Shown here piece after piece: positions 1 through 6,740 of a stretch of 17,934 nucleotides of DNA. The notes below the pieces were generated by a model. It was not told where the DNA came from. It did no database searches and saw nothing but the letters and a program-made list of their open reading frames with translations. The first letter of the stretch is position 1. Each line of letters begins with the position of its first letter. Origin of the DNA: CAZBPZ01 sp964493955 (GTDB lineage: Bacteria; Chloroflexota; Dehalococcoidia; Dehalococcoidales; Fen-1064); the NCBI GenBank assembly GCA_964493955.1, contig CAZBPZ010000033.1:1-17934 (forward strand), in the 5' to 3' direction. The translations under genes and the position numbers were made by a program.

Positions 1-593
1 ATTTCCCTTCCCAACCACTTTTACCAAACCATCTTCAATCCATACCTTATCTAAGGGCAATCCAACAAGTTCGCTTGCTCGTAACCCTGTATCCAGCAAG
101 GTTATGATAATAGTCCAGTCCCTATAACCAACTGGTGTTGAGGTATCTATCTGCATCAGCAAGTCTTGTATTTGATTCGCTGAAAACGTGGGGATAAGCT
201 TTTTCGGTGCTTTGGGTATTCTTATCTTTGTAAANNNNNNNNNNCCTCAGAATATAACCAATTCCAGAAAGTCCTCAATGTCCTGAGATAGCAGTTAATA
301 GTATGACCTGTCAACCTTCTATCTATCGGTTTATTGCAAGGATGGTCTCTGAATACCTTTACCTGTTGAAGATACAAGATATAACGTCTAATAATCTTGC
401 TATCTATTTGGGTAACATCTGTTGAAAGTCCCTCTCCTGAAAGGAACTCATTGAAGACCTTAATAGCGGTAGTAGCGATTCGGATTGTTTTTGGACTTTT
501 ACCTTCTGCTTTACAGGTCAGCTTGTATCCTTGAAACAAATTGTCTAAGCAGTTGGTCTTGTCGTAAAATAGATATAAATTGTCAGCTTGCAG
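1..593 (-). CDS. Tyrosine recombinase (phage-type integrase), partial, interrupted by an assembly gap
   Basis: Site-specific recombinase expected to integrate and excise the AT-rich element that occupies the left edge. Minus-strand translation from about 593 to 245 gives a SAM-like core-binding domain (CKAEGKSPKTI, then TINCYLRTLRTFWNWLYSE). Beyond the N run, bases 234-1 give the start of the catalytic domain: FTKIRIPKAPKKL, then LLDTGLRASELVGL with the first catalytic Arg, then VVGKGN, the beta-hairpin region that carries the catalytic Lys. The His and Tyr motifs lie off the left edge. The start is unclear: no ATG or Shine-Dalgarno is visible, a CTG at 593 and a TTG at 539 are candidates, and the frame stays open through the tRNA fragment into host DNA up to 806. 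The two halves lie in different frames across the 10 Ns, so the gap length is wrong, not necessarily the gene. Base composition is unlike everything to the right. Family assignment is secure; the start is not. Confidence 0.9.
235..244. other. Assembly gap of 10 Ns inside the integrase gene
   Basis: A run of ten Ns. For the integrase frame to be continuous the missing length must leave remainder 2 on division by 3, which 10 does not. The usual linker between the two domains (E-G-x-x-x-x-N-P-F) would fit about 20 missing bases. Confidence 0.95.
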
Positions 594-604
594 CTTGAGA
601 CTTT

Positions 605-649
605 CTTCTAAGCAGCGGGTCGGGGGTTCGAATCCCTCCAGGGACGCCA
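605..649 (+). tRNA. 3' half of tRNA-Arg(TCT); attachment site of the integrated element
   Basis: Reading right: anticodon loop CTTCTAA at 605-611 (anticodon TCT at 607-609), 3' anticodon strand GCAGC (612-616), variable loop GGGTC, T-arm GGGGG-TTCGAAT-CCCTC (622-638), acceptor strand CAGGGAC (639-645), discriminator G and encoded CCA (647-649). The bases left of the anticodon loop (ACTTT) do not pair with GCAGC, and no D-arm or GTCCCTG acceptor strand is present, so the gene is only a 3' half. Homology starting at the anticodon loop next to an integrase is the classic pattern of tRNA-targeted integration. This is the distal att copy, and the intact tRNA should lie at the element's other end, off-window. 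Confidence 0.85.
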
Positions 650-714
650 GCCAACCGTAACCATCCCAGCTAACCCGCCAGAACAACCGGAAAGGACCTC
701 CCGCCGGCCCGAGG

Positions 715-1194
715 ATGACGGTACTGCTCATCATAGCGGCTGCCCTGCTGATGCTGGCCGGGCTGGCAGGCATCATCCTGCCCATCCTGCCCGGCATACC
801 ACTCACCTGGCTGGGGCTGTTTATCTACGCCATCGGCACCGGCTTCAGGGAGATATCCGTGGCGGTGGTGGTGGTGTTCTTCGTCCTCACCCTGCTGGCC
901 CTGGCACTGGACTTCCTGGCACCGCTGCTGGGGGCCGGCCGGCAGAGGGCCAGCCGGATGGGAATACTGGGGGCGTTCCTCGGGCTGGCAGTGGGCATCA
1001 TCGTCTTCGGCTTCTGGGGTATTGTCCTCGGGCCCTTCCTGGGAGCCCTCGCGGGCGAGCTCATCGCCCGGCGGCAGACCGGCCTCGCCCTCAGGGTAGC
1101 CCTCGGTACCCTCATCGGCCTCGTGGCGGGAACACTCTTCAAGGTTGTCCTCGCCCTGACGATGCTCGGCTTCTTCGTTGCCTCCTTCTTCTGA
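715..1194 (+). CDS. DUF456 family small integral membrane protein
   Basis: 159 residues, almost entirely hydrophobic and Gly-rich. It begins with MTVLLIIAAALLMLAG and the GLAG-x-x-LP-x-LPG-x-PL pattern typical of DUF456 proteins. I see about four to five membrane segments (roughly 2-20, 24-43, 47-72, 80-112, 125-157), joined by short basic loops such as GRQRASR and ARRQTG. Length matches the family. The function of DUF456 is not established. The start is the only ATG before the first helix; a good Shine-Dalgarno is not visible, only GAGG touching the ATG. It is the first host gene after the attachment site and transcribes away from the element. No cotranscribed neighbour is seen. Confidence 0.85.
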   Translation: MTVLLIIAAALLMLAGLAGIILPILPGIPLTWLGLFIYAIGTGFREISVAVVVVFFVLTLLALALDFLAPLLGAGRQRASRMGILGAFLGLAVGIIVFGFWGIVLGPFLGALAGELIARRQTGLALRVALGTLIGLVAGTLFKVVLALTMLGFFVASFF

Positions 1195-1616
1195 GCACCC
1201 CTGTGCCGTCCCCCGGGCCCGGCCCCCTCATAAAGGGTGCAGGATTCTCCACCCGCTTTCCTTCCTCAAGATACCCGCCGGGGCACCGCAGATATCCCAT
1301 CGCGGCGTCACAACGTACCCGCGGGTACTCGCTCCACCGCTGAAGGCACCCTTCACCCCCTCTCCGCCAGGGGCTCATTCTGGAAGCGGCCCGCGGTCAT
1401 ATGCCCCACCAGCCAGGAAGTACAAGCGGCCGGAGATGCAGGCCCTCCTCAAGGGCAGAGCAGATACCGCCCCTGTTTCCCGGCGGACAGGTGAAAAGAC
1501 CACCGCCGGAAACCAGGGGTAAGGACGGTATTCAGGCAGGGCTTACCCTGCCGGCCGGGTAGCGGCCATGCCCCGCAGGGGGCGCCGCCAGGGCCCGCCC
1601 GGCGAAGTAGCCTCCC
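1195..1616. other. Gene-free stretch with consecutive hairpins
   Basis: I see no convincing protein gene on either strand here: the short open frames are Pro/Arg/Ser-rich translations of GC-rich sequence with no ribosome binding site. A weak stem GGGTG/CACCC (1235-1254) followed by GCTTTCC could end the DUF456 transcript. From 1442 on there are four successive stem-loops, described separately. I could not match the segment to a known riboswitch or structural RNA. Confidence 0.6.
1442..1583. ncRNA. Candidate structured RNA: four tandem stem-loops (strand undetermined)
   Basis: Stem 1: GCCCT 1442-1446 with AGGGC 1452-1456. Stem 2 is long: arms 1470-1486 and 1503-1519 form 16 base pairs (CCCCTG/CAGGGG, TTTCC/GGAAA, GGCGG/CCGCC) with one bulged C on each side and a 16-base loop. 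Stem 3: GGCAGGG 1535-1541 with CCCTGCC 1546-1552, loop CTTA. Stem 4: GCCCC 1570-1574 with GGGGC 1579-1583. None is followed by a T tract on the plus strand. On the minus strand stems 3 and 4 lie just past the end of the zinc-ribbon gene and could serve as its 3' structure. The short stems could be chance at this GC content; the 16-pair stem is less easily so. Confidence 0.35.
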
Positions 1617-1808
1617 CTAGTAGCGGGGCGGCCGGTCTTTCCGCTGGAGCTCCTGGAAGGCCAGCCAGGTCAGGGCCTGCTGGGGGTCGCCGCCTCCCTT
1701 CACCAGGCAGTCCTCACAGATGACGTCCCCATCAGAGACGAAGGCCCGGTGCTTTTCCTCACCCCCCTTGAACTCGATGCCGCACTTCTTACACTTCAAT
1801 CCCGCCAT
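1617..1808 (-). CDS. Small zinc-ribbon protein (two CxxC knuckles)
   Basis: 63 residues. CKKC (Cys6, Cys9) and CEDC (Cys31, Cys34) form two CxxC pairs spaced as in a zinc ribbon or rubredoxin-like knuckle, followed by a helical tail QQALTWLAFQELQRKDRPPRY. The start ATG is preceded by a G-rich run (AAGGGGGGTG) that can act as ribosome binding site. It lies 57 bases downstream of the patatin-like gene on the same strand and is probably cotranscribed. Role unknown; such proteins often act as metal-stabilised adaptors, but nothing here shows a partner. Confidence 0.75.
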   Translation of the reverse strand: MAGLKCKKCGIEFKGGEEKHRAFVSDGDVICEDCLVKGGGDPQQALTWLAFQELQRKDRPPRY

Positions 1809-1865
1809 GGCACACCCCCCTTTCCCGAAATTATACCACCGCGCCGGAAGAACCTGTAGCTCCGG

Positions 1866-2867
1866 TCACGGCGTCACCGCCGGCCAGATTCCTGCCCTGA
1901 AGGTACGGACATAACGCCCGAAGTCCCAGCCGGCGAAGAAATCAGCGGCGGCCTTCCTGCCCGCCTCGTAGAGTGCCCGGCGCTCTGCCGCCGAAATCCC
2001 GAACCGGGTTGTGCCAATGCCGAGGGTGGGGATAGAGATTGTACGGACGTGGTCGGCCGCCTGAAGGTGGCGGGCATCATGGGCTGCCATCATGGTGCTC
2101 ACGATGGCCAGCGCCAGGTCAAGCGGCATCCGTATCTGGCGGTACCCCCCGTCCACCTCACCCGGCCCCACCAGCCTGAACCCGAAGGTCGGCCAGCGGG
2201 GCGGGCCCTGGCTATCAAACAGCCAGACCGGAAAGTTGCTCAATATCCCGCCGTCAACAATGTAGCTCACCCGGCCCGTCCGCATGTCCCGGAGCTGCAC
2301 CGGCTCGTAGAAGAAGGGGATGCTCATGCTCATGCGGACCGCCAGGGCAACACTCAGGTCCTCCGGCCTTACCCCGAACCGGGCGATGTCCTGTGGCAAC
2401 ACCAGCAGCCGGCCCCGTGAAACATCGGCCGCAATCACCCGCAGGCGGAAACGGTGGCGCTCATCCCCGGCAAAGGCCGTATCAACCAGGTCGCCGAAGG
2501 TCTGCACCCCGCGCCGGCCCAGCAGTCCCCCCAGCCAGCGCACCAGGTAGCTGCCCTCATAGACCCCTTTCTCGAACAAGAGGCTCAGGGGGCGGCCGAG
2601 CAGGGGCAGGCGGTCTACCCCGCCCCTGTCCCGGAAGCAGCGCAGGTCAAGCCGGGACAGGATGTCCCGCAGCTCCGCCGCCCGGTACCCGGCCGCCAGC
2701 AGGGCCGCCACAATAGCCCCGGCTGACGTCCCCGCCAGGCTGACCCACTCCACCCCGTGCTCCTCGGCCACCTCAGCCGCCCCCACCAGGCCAATGCCCC
2801 TGACACCCCCACCTTCAAAGACGGCATCGGCCCTGAACGGTAACATCGGCCCCCCGGCAGACTCCAT
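1866..2867 (-). CDS. Patatin-like phospholipase / lipid acyl hydrolase
   Basis: Predicted serine hydrolase of the patatin family, cleaving acyl esters of lipids. Visible motifs, numbered from the first ATG: oxyanion-hole loop FEGGGVRGIG (residues 17-26), nucleophile elbow GTSAG with Ser48, and VDGG with the catalytic Asp205 followed by ILSNFPVWLF, a typical patatin continuation. No signal peptide or membrane anchor is evident, so it is probably cytoplasmic or peripheral. 333 residues is normal for a single-domain bacterial patatin. Two starts are possible: ATG at 2867 with GAGG two bases upstream, or ATG at 2846 (MLPFRADAVFEGGG), preceded by GGGGGG. The second gives the shorter N-terminus usual in the family. 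The small zinc-ribbon gene follows on the same strand. The start is divergent from the LOG-family gene. Confidence 0.9.
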   Translation of the reverse strand: MESAGGPMLPFRADAVFEGGGVRGIGLVGAAEVAEEHGVEWVSLAGTSAGAIVAALLAAGYRAAELRDILSRLDLRCFRDRGGVDRLPLLGRPLSLLFEKGVYEGSYLVRWLGGLLGRRGVQTFGDLVDTAFAGDERHRFRLRVIAADVSRGRLLVLPQDIARFGVRPEDLSVALAVRMSMSIPFFYEPVQLRDMRTGRVSYIVDGGILSNFPVWLFDSQGPPRWPTFGFRLVGPGEVDGGYRQIRMPLDLALAIVSTMMAAHDARHLQAADHVRTISIPTLGIGTTRFGISAAERRALYEAGRKAAADFFAGWDFGRYVRTFRAGIWPAVTP

Positions 2868-2971
2868 TCCTCAGTCATTCTAACCCCGGCGGCCGGCCCG
2901 TCAACGTGGAGGTGTCGCCACTATCAAAATCAGGCCGTAGTGTGATAACATCGGCAGGCAGGAGACAAGCC

Positions 2972-3661
2972 ATGACACTTGACCATGACTACGAGATAAA
3001 CCAGTTTGCCAAGGAAGAGTCCTGGCGCATGTTCCGCTTCATCGGCGAGATGGTAATGGGGCTGGACCGGCTGGGAGGCATTGAGCCAGCGGTAACAATC
3101 TACGGCTCGGCCAGGGCAAGACCGGAGGACGAAATCTACCGTGAGACCCGCGAGGTAGCCCGCCGCCTCGGAGAAAGCGGCTTCACCATCATCACCGGCG
3201 GCGGCCCCGGTATCATGGAAGCCGCCAACCGCGGGGCAATGGATGCCGGCGTGACCTCGGTGGGGCTGAATATCCGCCTCCCCGAAGAGCAGGCCGCCAA
3301 CCCCTACACCACCCGCTCGCTGACCTTCGACCACTTCTTCGTGCGCAAGGTGATGCTGGTCAAGTACGCCACCGCCTTCGTCATCATGCCCGGCGGGCTG
3401 GGGACACTGGACGAGCTGACCGAGGTGCTGACCCTGATACAGACTTTCAAAATCAAGCCGTTCCCCGTCATCCTCTACGACAGCCGTTTCTGGAGCGGAC
3501 TGCTGGAGTGGTTGCGCAGCCCCGTGCTGGCACGGGGCTATGTTTCCGAGGATGACTTCCGCCTGCTGCGCATCTGTGACGAGCCGGAACGGGTTATCGA
3601 AGCGGTGCAGCAGTGGTACATCCGCCACCAGATAACGGGCCGGCGGGCCGTGGAAAAGTAG
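2972..3661 (+). CDS. LOG family / TIGR00730-type Rossmann-fold protein
   Basis: 229 residues. Related proteins are nucleotide 5'-monophosphate phosphoribohydrolases (cytokinin-activating LONELY GUY type); the substrate of this one is not known. Diagnostic motifs: YGSARARP (44-51), TGGGPGIMEAANRGA (75-89) and PGGLGTLDELTE (140-151), the last two forming the family's nucleotide-binding and catalytic site. I chose ATG 2972 because AGGAGA lies about eight bases upstream. The frame is open back to a GTG at 2906, but that 22-residue extension (SPLSKSGRSVITSAGRRQ) looks non-native. The gene converges on the beta-CASP gene with only six bases between stops and diverges from the patatin gene. Confidence 0.92.
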   Translation: MTLDHDYEINQFAKEESWRMFRFIGEMVMGLDRLGGIEPAVTIYGSARARPEDEIYRETREVARRLGESGFTIITGGGPGIMEAANRGAMDAGVTSVGLNIRLPEEQAANPYTTRSLTFDHFFVRKVMLVKYATAFVIMPGGLGTLDELTEVLTLIQTFKIKPFPVILYDSRFWSGLLEWLRSPVLARGYVSEDDFRLLRICDEPERVIEAVQQWYIRHQITGRRAVEK

Positions 3662-3667
3662 GCACGG

Positions 3668-5074
3668 CTAGTCCAGCCATACCCCGGTGCCGTACTCCGG
3701 GGCCGAGGCCGTCCAGCCAGGCCACTCACCCAGCCGCCGGCTGAAACCGGTGGCCGACTCTTCCTCGCCATGCACCACGAACACGTGCCGCGGGGGCTGC
3801 TCCAGGTACCCCAACCAGCGAAGAAGCCCGTCCCGGTCGGCATGCCCGGAGAAACCGGGCAGCTCGGCGATACGGGCCCTCACCGGGTAGTGCTGCCCCA
3901 GGATACGCACGCTCCTGGCCCCGTTCACAATCTCCCGCCCCAGCGTGCCCCGGGCCTGATAGCCCACAAAGAGAATAGTGCTCTCCGGCCGCGTGATGTT
4001 GGTAACAAGGTGAAACTTGATGCGACCGCCGGTACACATCCCCGAACCCGCCATGATGATGGCGCTGCCACGCAACCGGTTGATGGCCTGCGATTCCTCG
4101 ACGGTGCGCACCAGCTGCAGCCCGGGAAAATCAAAGGGTGAGCGCTTCTCGTGCATGAGGCGCAGCATCTCGGCATCGAACAGGTAGGGGTGGCGCTCAA
4201 ACACGTCGGTGATGTTGACGGCCATCGGGCTGTCAACGTAGACCGGCAACCTCGGCACCTCTTTTCTGGCCAGCACCAGGTTCAGGTAGTAGAGCAGCTC
4301 CTGCGACCGCTCCAGGGCAAAGGCCGGGATAACGATGTTGCCGCCGCGCTCGGCGGTGCTGCGCACAATCTCCGCCAGCTCCCCGGCCAGATTCTCCTGG
4401 TGCTCAATGCGGCGCAGGCCGTAGGTCGATTCAACCAGCACGTAATCAGCCCGCCGGAAGACCGAGGGGTCTTTCAGGATGGGCTTACCCCAGCGCCCCA
4501 CGTCGCCCGAGAAGAGGATGGTGCGCTCGCCGTCACCCTGGCGGACGGTGAGCTTTACCATGGCCGAGCCGAGCACATGGCCAGCGTCATGGAATGACGC
4601 CACGATACCGTTTCCAACCGGGTACTCCTCCCCGTAGTCAACGGGGGTAAAAAGGGGCGCGGTGGCTTCAGCGTCCTCAATCGTGTAAAGCGGCACCTCG
4701 GGGTGCGGGCCCCGGCGGCCCTCGCGCTGGTGGCGCTTCTTCTTGTAGGCGGCGTCCTGCTCCTGGATTTTGCCGGAATCCCGCAGGATAATCTGGCTGA
4801 TATCCGCCGTGGCGGCCGTACACACAACCCGGCCGGCAAAACCTTCACGCACCAGCCTTGGCAGAAAACCGGAATGGTCAAGGTGGGCGTGTGTCAGCAG
4901 GACGGTACCAATACGAGCCGGGGGGAAGGGAAATGCCTCCCAGTTACGGTACAGGAACTCACGCTCCTGGTACAACCCGCAGTCAACCAGGATACTCTGC
5001 CCGTTGGCCTCAACCAGGAACCTTGACCCGGTGACACAGCGTGCCGCCCCCAGGAAGGTCAGCCTTATACGCAA
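3668..5074 (-). CDS. Beta-CASP metallo-beta-lactamase family ribonuclease (CPSF73/YSH1-like)
   Basis: 468 residues, the normal size for single-chain bacterial beta-CASP RNases. The MBL fold shows THAHLDH (61-67), DAGH (163-166) and FSGDVG with Asp191, the two-zinc ligands. The beta-CASP part shows motif A in VESTYG (Glu215), motif B in GMCTGGRIKFHL (His355) and motif C in GFSGHAD (His411), a complete active site. Family members are endo/exonucleases of RNA, cytoplasmic. The start is a TTG at 5074 with AGGTGA a few bases upstream, giving MRIRLTFLGAARCVTGS, the standard N-terminus. The C-terminal RMMBL-like region (residues 405-468) is present. Nothing suggests degradation. It is transcribed away from the signalling operon and converges with the LOG gene. 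Confidence 0.93.
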   Translation of the reverse strand: MRIRLTFLGAARCVTGSRFLVEANGQSILVDCGLYQEREFLYRNWEAFPFPPARIGTVLLTHAHLDHSGFLPRLVREGFAGRVVCTAATADISQIILRDSGKIQEQDAAYKKKRHQREGRRGPHPEVPLYTIEDAEATAPLFTPVDYGEEYPVGNGIVASFHDAGHVLGSAMVKLTVRQGDGERTILFSGDVGRWGKPILKDPSVFRRADYVLVESTYGLRRIEHQENLAGELAEIVRSTAERGGNIVIPAFALERSQELLYYLNLVLARKEVPRLPVYVDSPMAVNITDVFERHPYLFDAEMLRLMHEKRSPFDFPGLQLVRTVEESQAINRLRGSAIIMAGSGMCTGGRIKFHLVTNITRPESTILFVGYQARGTLGREIVNGARSVRILGQHYPVRARIAELPGFSGHADRDGLLRWLGYLEQPPRHVFVVHGEEESATGFSRRLGEWPGWTASAPEYGTGVWLD

Positions 5075-5242
5075 TCTTCACCTGCCGTGTGGACTCGCCG
5101 CAGCGAGTAGCCGCCCGTACGTGGCCGGGTCTAACACCGGCCGCCCGTTAGCAGCCGCCCCGACACATCATAGCAGAAAGTGCCCCGCTGTGGCCCGGCA
5201 GCTACCTTCAGCCCGGAAGGGCCCACGGGCCTGGCCTCTTGC

Positions 5243-5272
5243 TTGACAGCCAGGGGCAACCCTGTCTACCAT
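5243..5272 (+). promoter_or_regulatory. Sigma-70-like promoter of the RR-E1/GH3/kinase operon
   Basis: Perfect -35 TTGACA at 5243-5248, an 18-base spacer and TACCAT at 5267-5272 (4 of 6 matches to TATAAT). It is the best promoter match between the divergent gene and the start codon at 5499. Confidence 0.5.
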
Positions 5273-5341
5273 GCAGCATCACCAGGACCTGACTGGCACA
5301 GGGAGCACAAGGAGCGGTAGCACCATCTCAATATCCCACCG

Positions 5342-5373
5342 GGGCCATCAACCCCTGATGGCCCGAACGGGCC
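5342..5373 (+). promoter_or_regulatory. Two mutually exclusive hairpins in the operon leader
   Basis: Hairpin A: GGGCCATCA (5342-5350), loop ACCCC, TGATGGCCC (5356-5364), nine perfect pairs. Hairpin B: GGCCCG (5360-5365), loop AA, CGGGCC (5368-5373), six pairs. Both use bases 5360-5364, so only one can form at a time. No T tract follows, so a simple terminator is not seen. A switch role is speculation. Confidence 0.35.
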
Positions 5374-5498
5374 ACCCGCCTGCCCCGTCGGCCCACCATG
5401 ACAGCCCACCGGGAGCCAAAGGGGGACTGCCAGGGCCTATCCCTCCGGCCGTTGGCGTGGCAGAATGGAACGGGACAAGGCTTTAAGACGGGGGTTGG

Positions 5499-6740
5499 AT
5501 GAGCACCAGGCTGCTGGCCAGCCGGCAGGCAGAGGCTGCTACCGACACCATCCGGGTGCTGGTGGCCGACGACCACGGTGTGGTGCGTGAGGGGCTGCGG
5601 CGTATCCTGGACGCCGAGGCCGGCATCCACGTCATCGGTGAGGCCGCTAGCGGCGAGGAAGCCGTGGCCCGGGCACTGCAGCTCAGGCCAGATGTTATCA
5701 TCATGGATATCAAAATGCCGGGCATGGGCGGCATCAGCGCCACCCGTGAAATCAAGCGGCGCCTTCCGGACACGCACGTGCTGGTACTGACACTCTACGG
5801 GACCGATTTCATCAGCCAGGCGGTCTCAGCCGGCGCCTCCGGCTATCTCCTGAAAGAGGCCTCCGCCGAGGAGATTGCCGGGGCCATACGGAGCGTCCAG
5901 GCCGGTGCCACCGCCATCAACACTCCACCCGCCACCCCCCGCCCCGACTACTCCGGCCTGACCGAGCGAAACTGGGGCTTTATCACCCCGGAGGCACAGG
6001 CCAGGATTCGCACCACACGGGTGCTGCTGGCAGGCTGCGGCCTGGGCAGCCGGGTGGCAACCCTGGCCGCCCGCACCGGCTTCGCGCGCTTCATACTGGC
6101 CGACGGTGACACCGTGGAGCTATCCAACCTCAACCGCCAGGCCTTCCGCCTGGCACAGCTCGGCCGCAACAAGGCCGAGGCCACCGCCGAGCTGGTGCGG
6201 GAAATCAACCCCGCCGCCGAGGTTGAAGTCCTGCCGCGTTTCATTGCGGCCGCCGAGGCCGATGAGCTGGTCTCCCGGGCAGATGTGGTCGTCAACATGG
6301 TTGACCCCGGGCCAGCCCTCTACGCCATCAACCACGCCGCCACCCGGCAGAACAAGGTGTCCCTCTTCCCGCTGAACATCGGCTTCGGGGCAATGGCACT
6401 GGCCTTCGGGCCCGGCTCGGCCACGCTGGAAGAGATGGTAGGCAAAGGCACCGGACCCGAAATGCTCTTCTTCAAGCTGGTGGAGGCGGTGCTGCCCGAA
6501 ATACCCTACGTGGCGGACTACACCGTCCAGCTTGCCCCGGTAATTGACGATATTCTTTCCGGGCGCCGGGCCGGTCCCCAGCTCGGCGTGGCGGTGGCCA
6601 TCAATGCGTCCTTGCTGGTCACTGCCATGATAAGGGCCACGCTTCACCTCCCTCTCCGGCTGGCACCGCGCCCCCTGGCGCTCGATGCCTGGGTCTCCAG
6701 CGGGGAAAACGGCGACAAATACAAAAAGGAGGAGCAATGA
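5499..6740 (+). CDS. Response-regulator receiver domain fused to a ThiF/E1-like adenylyltransferase domain
   Basis: 413 residues in two parts. Residues 18-135 are a NarL-type receiver: acidic pair Asp24/Asp25, phospho-acceptor Asp70 in DVIIMDIKMPGMGG, Thr98, and Lys119 in GYLLKEA. Instead of the usual LuxR helix-turn-helix, a short Pro-rich linker (about 136-150) leads to an E1/ThiF fold: AGCGLGSR (168-175) is the nucleotide-binding Gly loop, ADGDTVELSNLNRQ (191-204) the Asp and the SNLNRQ signature, and Lys215 in GRNK a conserved catalytic-region Lys. The only cysteine is Cys170 inside the Gly loop, so the CxxC zinc site and transfer cysteine of MoeB/ThiF/UBA1 are absent. I infer that phosphorylation gates an adenylation reaction. 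GGGGGTT precedes ATG 5499. Its stop overlaps the next start (ATGA), implying translational coupling. Domain calls are firm; the function is inferred. Confidence 0.88.
   Translation: MSTRLLASRQAEAATDTIRVLVADDHGVVREGLRRILDAEAGIHVIGEAASGEEAVARALQLRPDVIIMDIKMPGMGGISATREIKRRLPDTHVLVLTLYGTDFISQAVSAGASGYLLKEASAEEIAGAIRSVQAGATAINTPPATPRPDYSGLTERNWGFITPEAQARIRTTRVLLAGCGLGSRVATLAARTGFARFILADGDTVELSNLNRQAFRLAQLGRNKAEATAELVREINPAAEVEVLPRFIAAAEADELVSRADVVVNMVDPGPALYAINHAATRQNKVSLFPLNIGFGAMALAFGPGSATLEEMVGKGTGPEMLFFKLVEAVLPEIPYVADYTVQLAPVIDDILSGRRAGPQLGVAVAINASLLVTAMIRATLHLPLRLAPRPLALDAWVSSGENGDKYKKEEQ

Larger units (their letters stand above)
5075..5498. other. Intergenic region between divergent genes; long leader of the signalling operon
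   Basis: No protein gene is convincing here. A frame at 5271-5486 is rich in His, Ser and Pro and overlaps the predicted promoter and hairpins. The region contains a short repeated GCCGCCCGT (5110 and 5140 areas), a GGCCGG/CCGGCC stem at 5123-5142, a sigma-70-like promoter and the overlapping hairpins listed separately. The leader from the predicted start site to the first gene would be about 220 bases. Confidence 0.6.

Noticed and set aside
1178..1522. Plus-strand open frame in the gap after the DUF456 gene
   Set aside because: Pro/Arg/Ser-rich, overlaps the DUF456 end and the long hairpin, and has no ribosome binding site.
1470..1552. Cobalamin riboswitch, RNase P or SRP RNA
   Set aside because: Some short stretches (GGTGAAAAGACC, GGAAACCAGGGG) looked reminiscent, but the defining conserved boxes of those families are absent.
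2906..2971. Longer N-terminus of the LOG-family protein from GTG 2906
   Set aside because: ATG 2972 has a well-spaced AGGAGA and gives the usual family start; the extension has no family character.
5271..5486. Short plus-strand frame in the leader of the signalling operon
   Set aside because: Its ATG overlaps the predicted -10 box, its composition is not protein-like, and it spans the hairpins.
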